The notes under the pieces: generated by a model
The model's input: the letters and a program-made list of their open reading frames with translations, nothing else
The model's database searches: none
What the model was told of the DNA's origin: nothing
Source: Desulfuromonadales bacterium
GTDB taxonomy: Bacteria; Desulfobacterota; Desulfuromonadia; Desulfuromonadales; Syntrophotaleaceae
Assembly (NCBI GenBank): GCA_013619105.1
Contig: JABXKU010000002.1
Span: forward strand, 32,228 to 96,227
Length of the DNA: 64,000 bases
Direction of reading: 5' to 3'
In this document: one piece after another, positions 13,501-25,500 of the stretch
Numbering within the stretch: the stretch's first letter is position 1
Layout: every line of letters begins with the position of its first letter
Program-made: the position numbers and the translations under genes

Positions 13501-16500
13501 GTGGAGGTCACCGATGAGCAACAGACCCTAGTCGGCATCAGCGAACAACTGAATTTTGATGGTGACGGAGCCATCATCGAGCAGTCATCTGGCATCACCT
13601 ACAACCCTGCAGTTCATGATGGACTTCTGGACGCGGTTTCGAGTGTCTATATCGATACTGCGGGGGGAACCGTCGCTACTCCCATCGAACAGTACCGGGA
13701 GAAGATTCTCTCTGCGGCTCGCAGCGCTCATATCAGCGTAATCGATGGTGTCACAGTAGAGGGACCCGGTCTCTACCAACAGGTGCCAGTGATCAACGGG
13801 CTCAATGTGACTTGGGAATGGCAGTCTGTTGCCGAGGCAACGGCATCTATTTCCCTGCTGACAGAATCTCTGGGACAATACTGGAACGCCGCAACCATCA
13901 GTCTGGCCGGGATGGTAAAAAACGGTGAAGACTGGATTCTGACTCTGAACGGTGCGGATTATATCTACCGGGCCAATGAGACCGATGGTTTGAGTCTCGA
14001 TGTCGTGGCGCTAGGGCTGCAGGCCGCGGTCGGCAACAGTTACACCCTGGCAGTTGACGGCCCTGTTCTTACCGTCACGGCGAAGGACGATTCCGCCTTT
14101 TCAGCCAGTATTCTCAGGGACCTCAATTCCGCCGGCAGTATCACCGGCAACCTGTATAAGAACCTCAGTCAGTTCGAACTGCGCGGTACCGTTATCCCAG
14201 GCCATAAATGGGCCATTACTCTAGGGGGAGCGGAGTACAGTTACGTGGCCCAGGCGGGCGATACCCTGCAGAGCGTCGCTGCAGCATTGCAACTTGCCAT
14301 TAACAGCGACTACCAGGCCCATGTCGAGCAGTATCTCGATCTCTATGTCATGGCTATCGACCCGGTCACCGGCGAGGCGATCGTGGACACGATCCAGCGC
14401 CGCGGCGTTCAGGCACAGGGTTATTTGGAGACCGGCTTCCAGCTTCTGGGATATCAGCTTCGAGATGATGCGGATGGGCTCCTCTTCGAGGACATCTATG
14501 GCAACCTGACCAGCGATATCGCCGGTAAGCCGGTGATCATCGTCGACCAGAGCGCGGCTCTATCCCGTCCGCTGTACCTCGATACAGATGGCCATCTGAC
14601 CACGGCAGGGACGAGCATTCAGGCGTTGCAGATTATTCAGAACAGCACCACGGCGGTGCCCCTCTACCAGGTGGCCGACGGCACCATCTCCACCCGTTCT
14701 GGCGGCACCTTGCTTGAACGGGTCGAAATGGGGACGGCGCAGGTGTTGCCGATTCACTTCGATGCAAACGGCAACAAAGAGGTCTTGCGGGCCGTCGCCT
14801 ACGGCTACCAGCAACAGGGCTATCAGCAGTATGGTTATTACCTCTATGCCGATGGCACCAAGTCGACGACCTCCATCGCCATCGACGCTACCGTGGTCAA
14901 GACCTTCAATGACGCGCTGGCCGTGCCCCTGTATCAATATATCGACAGCCTCGGCAATCTGGTAACCACCACCGAGAATCTGGGAGCGGCAAAATATGAT
15001 GCTCCGAGCGAGCCCCTGACAAACCCTGGGAAGAGTACTAATCATCCGGATCAGGTCGCGTACCGGGCCTGGCAAGCGTACAACAATTTCATGAATTCAA
15101 ATGTGGATGGTGACGGCAACCCATACAGCGGAGACGTTTATATCTACTATGAGTTGCTGAGAGGTTGGAAGGTTACACCGATAGCCACAAGCGACTCGCA
15201 AGCCGGAGCCTATCCGCTGATCAATTCTGATATCACAGGTGGGGCCCTTTATCTGGATGTCAACGGCAATCTCACCACGGTGGCGACGGGGAACCAGCCG
15301 GACTGGCAAAACGGTTTCCAGCGCAAAGATGCCAATGGTAACCCACTCTACCTCGATGCCGAAGACAGGCTGACCACCGACGCCACCAAGGCCTACCGGC
15401 AGGCGATTATCGTCACCAATCAGTTACTTTACCTGGATGGCCAAGGGCACTCCACCCTTGAGGTGAACACCAATCGCCAGGCGATTCAGCGGGATGTCAG
15501 CAGTTCCAGGGCCGTGCCGCTGTATATGCAGGAGTACAATCTCGATGGGGGCGGCGATACCTTGATTGCGGCGTACACCACCCGTATCCCGGACCCGTCC
15601 ATCGTGATTGACGACGACAACCGCAGCGGTTTCGCCCAGCCGCTCTATTATGACGAGCTCGGTAATAAGACCACCACGCCGACCCCGAACAAATTCTATG
15701 CCGCCACCGATAACAACGTGGCACCCTTGATCTGGTACGACACCCAGGGGCTCGACGTTGAGACCGATCATTACCCGGCAGTGCCGAGGGTCGATGGTAA
15801 CGGAACTTCAGCAGGCGGAGTCATTTACAACCGGGATGAAGATGGCAACCTCTTTGAAAACCCGGAAGCCACCATCGAGGTCGACCGCCTCAAGCTGGTA
15901 GTCGGAACCCGGCCCTTTGAAATGTACGAGTCGATCGACGACGGCGCTATCGACAGCCTGCGGGTGCTTGCCGGCGGCGCCACCGATTCCCTGTCGGGAA
16001 CCCTGACCGATTCAACGTTGACCGGTTTGGAGCTGTCCGAGGCGATCGATTTTGTCGACATCGAGGGAATCACCATCGAGTCCGGCGTGCATGACGACAG
16101 CCTGGTGATCGAGAGCATTATCGAGGGCTCGGTCGTGATCACGACCGGCGGTGGCAATGACAACATTCGTGTCGGCAACCCGGCCGGCCGGGTCGATGAA
16201 ATCAGAGGGAACCTGCAGATCTCAGGCGATGGCGGTGCAGACCATCTCGACATCGACAACTCGGGTGCCTCCGATACGTTCGATTCCGTTCTTACGGCAA
16301 ATGCACTAACCGGCCTGGCGCCTGGTGTCATTGGCTATGATGGGATCGAGAATCTCGATATCGCCCTCGGCAGTGGTCAGGATACCTTCAGCGCCCGCAG
16401 TACTTCAGCCCTCACGCAGGTTGTCGATACCGGCGGAGACAGCATCTTCAATGTTGGTGGTTCGCTGGAGCCCCTTGGTGGCATCGATTCGACCCTGACC

Positions 16501-19500
16501 CTTGTCGCCGGCGACGGCACCGACATTCTGAACATTTCGAATGAGGGGGATGACAGTGGGGCAACCGGCAGGGTCGGTGAGACTGTGGTCGATGATGTCG
16601 CTTTTTGCAAAGTGACAGGTTTTGGCATGACCGACGGCAGCAGCGATGGAATTCGCTATGCCGATTTCGAAACCATGAATATTACCCTCGGAGACGGTGA
16701 CGACAACATAACCATCGACAGCTTTGGTCCTTGTGAAACCTTTGTTCATGCGGGAATAGGGCAGGACAATATCTTTGCTCGCGGTGGAATGACGGGGGAC
16801 GGAGACCATCGTATCTGGCTCGATGGCGGCCAGGACGGCGATAACTACACCATCGATCTCGAACTGGCGAAGCAAACTTCCAGTGGCATTAACCTGATCA
16901 AGATCGACGATATCGGCACCAGCGGCATCGACCAGCTTCTGTTCCTCGGCAGTTCCAATAACGATACGATCCAGCTCGATACGGTCTACCGGCGAGAGGA
17001 AGATGCGGATCATGAATTCAGCGCAGATCGCTGGACCGACTACGGCGAGCACGGTGATGGGCTGATCATCAGCCGTTTCGGAGACGGGGCCAGTGCCTAC
17101 CAGGTTACCGACGTGCTCGATGAAGCAGCCCTCATGGAGGTCACCGAACGGGACCTCAACACCACAGAGAATTACCAGGTCATCAACTACGAAACGGTCG
17201 AAAGCATTTCGATGCACGGCGGCGCCGGTGACGACAAGTTCATCAGTGACGACGCGTCCCAGCAATTCGACGTCTTTGGCGATGGGGGCAACGACAGTTT
17301 CTTTGTTGGTTCGGTCCTGTCGACCGAGACCGTTCTGGTCGCTGGCCGGGAAGTCACCGTGGTCAACGAAGTTACCCATGGCACCACCTTCCCCATGAAA
17401 TTCTACGGCGGCGAAGGTGACGATTACTTCGAGGTCAGTCACAACCTGGCTGACATCGAACTGTACGGTGATAATGGCGATGATACTTTCTTTATCCGTG
17501 CCCTGCTGACTCTTCGCGATGATGGCCAGTTAAGCGTGGTTGAAAGCGCCCAAACCAAGGCGAGCGGGGTCGCCGAAACGCTGAAGCCTGTGATCGCAAC
17601 GATAGCTGCTGGCGATGGTTCGACTAGTGAAATCCAAGAGCTTTCCCTTGGTACCGCCAACAGCGGTACCTTTAGTCTGGAGTTTGATGGAAACGAAACC
17701 GGCGTCATCAACGTAGGAACGACCTCGGCCCAAACTGCGGCTAATATTGAAACGGCCCTAAACAGTACCTCTGTCAATGCAAAGATCCAGGTCGCGGTAT
17801 CCGACACCACCGCCAAAGCATTTGAGATCAGCTTTACAGAGTTTGGTGACCAGGCCGAGCTTTCCTTCGGTCAGACCAACACCTTGATCAATACTCAAAA
17901 CCATAGCGATGTCGATACCCGCGAGGTGGATATTGACACCCTGGTTTATGTGCAGAACGCCCAAGTCAAAATAGATGGCGGGGCCGGCTTCGATGCCCTG
18001 GCTATCGTCGGTACGGCCTTAAGTGACAATTTCTATATCTATACTGAGGATATTGACACCGACGGTGACTTGATCGCTGACACGACTGTGCAGCGAATCT
18101 ATGGAGCCGGTCTCCAACTTGGCAACATTCTGTCCATCGAGCGGATCCAGCTGCTTACCGGCGCTGGCGACGACAATATCTACCTCTACGGCGTCGATTT
18201 TGGTGCCCGGGCCGATCTAGTGGTCAACACCGGTACCGGCAGCGATTCGGTATTCTTTGGCGGCGACACCCTGACCTTTGATCAGGTCACCCTAGGCTCT
18301 AACTGGACCGAGTACGCCTCCGTGGCGGGCTACATTGTGGGCGCGGCTTCCAGTGAGATCGCTTATGGCCTGACCATCGGCACCGTCGATCTATTGAACC
18401 CCAACCGAGTGGTACCCTTTGACGGTCAGAAACTTGAATACAGGGAGTCCGTGACGGTTTCCGCGGTCAAGGATCTTGCGGGCATTGTTACCCCGGTTGC
18501 CATTGTCGGCGGCGAAGGGATGGTGGACCGGCTCTACCTGCACAACGAAGATGGTTATTCCAGCGTCGATTTCGCTGATACTTCGATTAAAAAACGGCTG
18601 ATCACTACCGATGACAGCAAAGTCACCATCACCACCGTGCAACCGGTCAACGGCGAGACCGATCTTTTGGCTAGCCTACCGGCAAGCGTGGAAGACTCTC
18701 TCCACGAGTATATTCGCGAGCAGGTATTGTTCTACGACCGATATGCCACAGATCCGGCCCTACAGGACAGCGGTGGCCTGATCGACAGCCTCGATGCCTT
18801 GGCTGGTGCGGAAACCCAGGCCATCAGCCTGGCGGCCGGCATGAGTTATGCCGCTTTCCAGGACACCCTAGACGGCGGCTCGGTAGTTTCAGCAATCTCC
18901 CAGTTGCAAGATTTCTTGGCTGGTTCTGGATTTACGGTCAACACCATGACCACGGCGCACCCCGATCCCAGCCGTTCTGAGCCGCTGTACGACATCAGCT
19001 CTATCAGCGATGGCTTTCTGACCCTGAAATGGAGCGGTCAGTATCAGGAATATGTGAAAGACGGGGTAACCGGACGCAACCTGGTCGGTATCAGCCTGCT
19101 GACTGCCGCCGAGCATACGGTAGAACTCGCCGCCGGTTACATCGAGACCGTTACCGCTGGCTCCGTGGTCAATTGGAGTTCGATGAGCGAAACCGGAACG
19201 CCGACCACGATTCATTTCAGCCAGTTTGAAGAGGTTGATCTGACCCTCAACCAGACCGAGGCCAGCCAAATCACCTTAAGCAACTCCCTCCATGCCGGGC
19301 AGACATTTATCCATGCCGGTGCTGCAGCCGATACCTTTACCGTTAAGGCAGTGGGTGGACAGACCTTCCTGCACGGCGCTGCCGGTGACGATGTATTTAA
19401 TGTCGGTAGCGGCACCATCGATGCCATCGCCAACCAGCTTTTCCTGTTGGGCGAGGCCGGCAACGATACGGTGGTTATCGACAGTTCTCTCGCGACGGAA

Positions 19501-22500
19501 GGAGCTGACGCCACCCTGGAACAGAATACCGTGCAGCATTGGTACAGTGAACAGCAGTTGAGCAAGATCACCAACGCCCTGCAGGTCAGCAGCCTAACCT
19601 CGGCAGAAAATACCCAGCTGGTTGAAGCCCTGCAGGCCGAGGCAATCATCTACGCCGGCATCGTCGCCGATGGCGCCAACCTGGGCGTGCTTACCGATGT
19701 TGCTCTGCGAGCCGCCCAGGATGCCGCCGCCAGTCTGACAGCCGACCTAAGCGCCAGCCAGAGCGTCTTTGAGGACAGGATCGAGACCCTGATTGCCAGT
19801 GAAGAAGCCGTATTCACGGACTACCTGGAGGGTCTGCTAAGGGATTATCGAAGCGCTCAAGACAATTATGATGCAACAGAAGCGGACTATAATGCCGCTG
19901 TCACTGCCAAGGATAATTGGTGGAGCTCACTCTCAGACGGGGAGCGGTGGTGGATTGATTTTTGGGGATTATTTGGTGCTAAGGATGCCAACGTACAAAA
20001 GTATCAGGCTGAAATCGAGGTGGCTCAAAAGGCTAGGATCCCGGCACAGGTCGACTTAGAAGGGATCAGGGCCATTGCCGCAAAGTATTTTACAAACAGC
20101 CAGTTGACCAACTGCCCAGTCGATAGCGAGATCGAGAGCTACCTGAACCAAACGGTGCTGAACGCCCCGGAAAACGCTCTTTCTGAGAAGATGAACAGTT
20201 ATCGGATCTCTTATGAAGCGGCCGAAACAGTGACCGTAGTGGCTTTGCAAAAGGCCAGGGCAGCAGCCGATGCGGTGGTTGGACTGGCTGACAGCGGGCA
20301 GTTGCCTAGCAGAATCGACACCTTGATTAGCGCCATCGATGATCTGACCATTGAACTTGAAAAGGCGGTTGTCAGCCTCACTGTTCAGGCCAAAGTAGAT
20401 TTCACCGGTCAGACTCCCGCCGCCGGCCAGCGCTGGTCCCTCCGGGTTGATGAGGTTTTGTATTATCATGACGTGACTTCCGGTAGTGAGAGCCTTGCAG
20501 GGGTGCTGGATAGGCTCACGCAGCAACTGGATGATGTCGCAGGGTATTCTGCGGTGAGAAGCGGCGACGGGATCGACGTTATTAAGTTGTCCAGCGATAA
20601 CCTTTCGCTCTCCTATAACATCGCTGTCCTTCAGCCCAACGTCGTTAGCCAGAGCACCTTGCAACAGGTGGCCTTTTCAGGGACTCCGGATAGAGGCACC
20701 ATCTGGTCACTTTGGGTTGATGGTACGGAATATTCAACATCGGTTACTGACGATGCCACCACCATGTTGGCTGTTACCAAGGACCTAGCCCGCCAGATCG
20801 GTGCAATTTCCGGGTATAGTGCGGTTGTAAGCGAGGGTGTTTCGACCGATAAAGCGACCCTGGACATTTCTAGGGTAACCCCCGGAATCATGGCTGTTAC
20901 CAAAACGAACTATCTGGACAGCGCAGTGACTGTGGCCGGAGTATCGGGCACCGTAAACCTTGCGAATATAGCGCAGGATATAGCCCATGCCGGTGACCGC
21001 TGGTCACTCTGGGTCGATGCCACCGAGTATTCCTTGACTGTCGCCGATGAGACGCTGTCTATGATTCTTTCGGCTTTGGCTCAAAAGGTCCGCGACGGTT
21101 CCGGTTACACGGTAATCGAGGATGCCAGCAACAATAAAATCACCATCACTAAGGCTTCCGGCACCTTGAACCTGGCCTTGAGTTTTGCCCCCAGGGCCGA
21201 TGCGGTTGATTCCGCAACACCAATCACGACCATGGTTACGTTAAAGGGTACCCCTGCGGATGGAGACCGTTGGTCTCTTTGGGTAGATAACAGTGAGTAT
21301 TACTATACCGTGTCGGGTACCAGCGTATCTCGCGCCGCTGTGGCCACCGAGCTGGCTTTACAAATCGATGGATTGACGGGCTATGGGGCAAAATTTGTCG
21401 AGGACACGATTGTTATTACCAAGTTGCACGGCGGTACCCTCGACGTAGAACATACGATCAGCCAATCCGCTGGCACTGTCGCTGTGGCTTCCACCACGCT
21501 GGTGACTTTCTCCACCGCGCCGGCGGACACGGACGTTTGGTCGCTGGTTGTCGACGGCACGACATACTCCCACACCGTCTCTGGTGATGGTGTGCCTCTT
21601 TCAACCGTAGTCACCGACTTGGCCGCCCAAGTGGATGCCGAGAACGGTTATACGGCAGTGGTCGAAGGGGACACGCTTTCCATCACCAACCTGGCCGGTG
21701 GGTTGCTCATGGTCGAACATACGATTAGTGTAAGCGATGCGGGAATCATTTCTACCACCGCAGTCACAGATCTGGCGACCTTCTCTGGCACCCCGGCAAG
21801 GACAGATGTCTGGTCGCTAATTGTTGATGGCACGGCCTATTCCCATACCGTGTCTGGTGCCGGTGTGCTTCTTTCCACCGTGGTGACCAACCTGGCCGCC
21901 CAAGTGGATGCCGTAGACGGTTATACGGCCGGGGTTGAGGGAGATGGCATTGCTATCACCAAACTTGCAGGAGGCAGTCTCAGCCTTTCTCACAAGATTG
22001 TTCGGCCTGCCGGAACTGTCGATGCTGCGACTGCCAGCACCGTTCTGGTGTCGCTGGGGGGCACCCCGATTGGGGGTGACCTCTGGTCACTGGCATTGGA
22101 CGGCGCCACCTTCAGCTACGAGGTTTCAGGCACCGATTCCTCTTTGTCTCCGGCCGCCAATGATTTGGCTTCTCAGATTAATTCATTAACTGACTACGTG
22201 GCGGTGGCTGAGGGAACCCAACTCTCCATTGTCAAACCGACCGGCGGCACGATTGTAGCGCAATTGACATCTATCAACCCCCAAGCCGCTGGGGCGTTGT
22301 CATCAACGACCGTTGAGTTAAGCGGAACCCCAACCGATGGTCAACGCTGGTCATTATGGGTGGATGGACAGGAATACTTCATTACGGTCAGCAGTGAAAA
22401 CATATCCCAGGTGGCTGCGAATCTGGCCACCCAGATTGGCGCAAGCAACGGCTATCAAACGGACGACGCAAGCGGCGGCACCTTTACCATCATCAAGGCG

Positions 22501-25500
22501 GGTGGAGTGCCCGTTGTTTCGTATTATATATCAGAGCAGACGGCTCAATCCCAAGGCAATGATCTTGAATATATCCTTGAGCTAACAGGCACTCCGATAG
22601 ACGGTGAAAGTTGGCAGCTGATCGTAGACGGCACCAGCTATGTTTACACGGTGCCCGACAAATCGACCAGCCTAACGACGGTGATTACCCACTTCGCCTC
22701 AACAATCAATGACGCCACCGGGTACGCTGCCCAGGCTTATGTGGATGCCGACAACGGGATATTTGAAATTCACATAACAAAATCCGCATCTTCTTTTGGG
22801 GCACTGGACGTATCGTTATCGGTTGGCGGCCAAGCGACCGGCGGTGACTTGGCCGCAAGGGTTAATTCAAATGCGTCGATTGAACGTCGCGATCTATTTT
22901 ACGATCTAAAACTCAGCCCGGAGCTGTTGGAAAACAATAAAGTTGTTAACGATTTGACGGCTGTTCAGGAGCTCCTAGCGCATATGGCGGCCGGCGACCT
23001 GGCCGCAGCGACAACCTATGCCGAGCTGTCGGCTCCGACCTATGCCGATGCCGAGACCCTCTTTGCTGACACCGCTTTCAGCGAAATAGTCTTGGCCTAT
23101 AAGGATGCCCAGAAACTGGCTGGCAATTTTTCTGATTACCTGTCGGCGGATTATGAAAACCTTCGCGTGCTTTTCCATAACATGCAGAAATTCGAGATTC
23201 TGCAGAAGGGCCTGTCCGGCTTTGACTTCAACACCTTCAAAAATGATTACTACGTAACCCTGCAGGATCTAAGCGACACGGTCAACCAGGAACTCTTTGA
23301 AAAATTGACCGAAAAGGCCGAGTTGGAAGCGAAGCTGGCTTCCCTGGAAAATGATCTGTTGGTAAATGTCGAACCGACCAAGCTGAGGAATGATAATGTC
23401 GTTGGTCAATTTTTAGACCAGAGGGATCGAACCAGCGCGGATTTCGACAGTATGAATAATTATCTGTACACCTCGTACAAAGAGGAGCTGACAGTTTCCT
23501 GGGACTTTATATTCTGGCCAGTCAGCTGGTCTCCGACAGAACAAGAGATCGTAGATTCCCGTTCTTTGGACAGTCGCTACAAGAGCGCCCTCAAATCAAA
23601 AAACGAGTCTGCTGGATATTACAATAACGCAGTCGCTGCAAATGCTGATGCCACGGCCGATTTCAATGCCCTACAGGGAGAAATTACCGACCTGCAAAAC
23701 AAGCTGACCGAGGTCGATAGCTATATTAGCTCTAACTACAATACGATTGATTCGCTCACCAGCGACCTGAACAACAAATATGCCCTCTTGCGGACTCTGA
23801 GTCGGATTGTCGTCGACGTGATTTCGACGCGTACCGCTGATCCCACCGCCTTTGAGGCTGATGGTAGTCTGCTGGCTCAGATCGTAGATTACCAGAATCT
23901 TTACCTGGTGACCGGAGCCGCCGGCATCGACTCTCCTTCCAGTACAAACTTTATCCGGGGGACTGTCGGCGAAGGCAATTACGTCTACAGAACCGAGACC
24001 GGGAAGGACTATTTTGAGGTGCTCTCCCTTACCGGGCTTAATACTGGCGGCATCCATGTCGGCCATGATGACGTAGAGAATCTCGTGGTGAAAACCGGTG
24101 CTGCTACGGATCGGATCGATGTGCGCGATACTCTGTCCGGTTCAGACAGCACGGTTCGCCTTGAAACCGGCGCCGGTGATGACCTTGTCAACGTCTCTTC
24201 CGATGCCCCTGAGCATCTGGGGACTCTCGACGGAATCCTCGGTGATCTCAGCATCGATGCCCAGGCCGGCGACAACACCCTCAATGTCAGCGACTTCGGC
24301 TCTACCGACGCCGATACCAGTGTGGTCATCAGCCAGGATACGATCAAGGGCCTGGCCCAAGGGGATATTGACTATGCGGCCACGGGGGGCACCTTCGGCG
24401 GTGGGATCAACATTACGGCCGGGCAGGCAAACGATTTCCTTACCGTAGCGAGTGTCCGTTCGGGGGACACTACAAACATCCGCCTCAATGATGGAGATGA
24501 CCGGGTGATGGCCACAGGGACGGTCATTGCAGGAGACCTTGTCATCCATGGTGATGCGGGCAGCGATATCATCGACGCCACGGCCGTTGCGGTAGGCGTT
24601 AGCCTTTACGGCGACCATGGTGACGACATCCTCTTCGGTGGACGCGGTGCCGATATGCTCGCGGGCGGGCTTGGCAACGATGTCATTCTTGGCGACGGCG
24701 GCGGCGTCTCCTCGCACTTCGATGGCAGTACGCTGCTTGCAGCGCTGAACGGTGGCAGCGGTATTTCTGGAACGGCCAGCGGAACCTACGACTGCCGGAT
24801 TCTCCTGAGCGACGGCCGCAGTCGGGAGTTTGATCTTTTCGGGATGCAAACGGTGCAGGATCTCCTCGATGGGTTCAACGATTTCGCAGGCGTCAGCGCC
24901 TCGATCAGCACCACGGGCGATCGCCTGGAGTTGACCGATCAAACCTTGGGTTCGGAGATCTTTTCGGTCACGGCCATGAATGGATCCACTGCGGTGGCGG
25001 ACCTCGGGCTCCTTCAGCAAGATGTCGATCACGATGGGATAATCCGCGGGGAGTTGGTCTATCGCCAACTAAGGCAAGTACGAACTGGCGGCGGGATGGG
25101 CGATGCGGATTCCATCGATGCCGGAGCCGGAGCTAACCTGGTTATGGGCGGAGTGGGCGGCGACCGCATCAGCGCCGGCAGCGGCGACGATATTCTTATC
25201 GGCGACAACGGCCAAATTGAATACATGGCCACGGGTCAGCTCCAGGCCATCCAAACCCTCGATGCGGATGTGGCCGGTAGCGACACCATCAAAGCGGGGG
25301 ATGGCGCCAACACTGTCCTCGGTGGCGCCGCTGGTGACTGGATCACCACGGGTTCCGGTAGTGACCTGATCTTAGGCGATCACGGTGTCGTCAGCTTCAG
25401 GGCGGGTCTGGTGTCAAGGGTTTATACGACCAATCCCGGAACCGGGGGGGAAGACAGGGTTGCCGCGGGTGATGGCAACAATATCGTTCTGCTCGGTGAC

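Noticed and set aside
20392..22860. Tandem repeats as a CRISPR-like or noncoding satellite array
   Set aside because: The period is about 273 bp, the frame is kept in every unit and the encoded protein motif is conserved, so this is a protein repeat.
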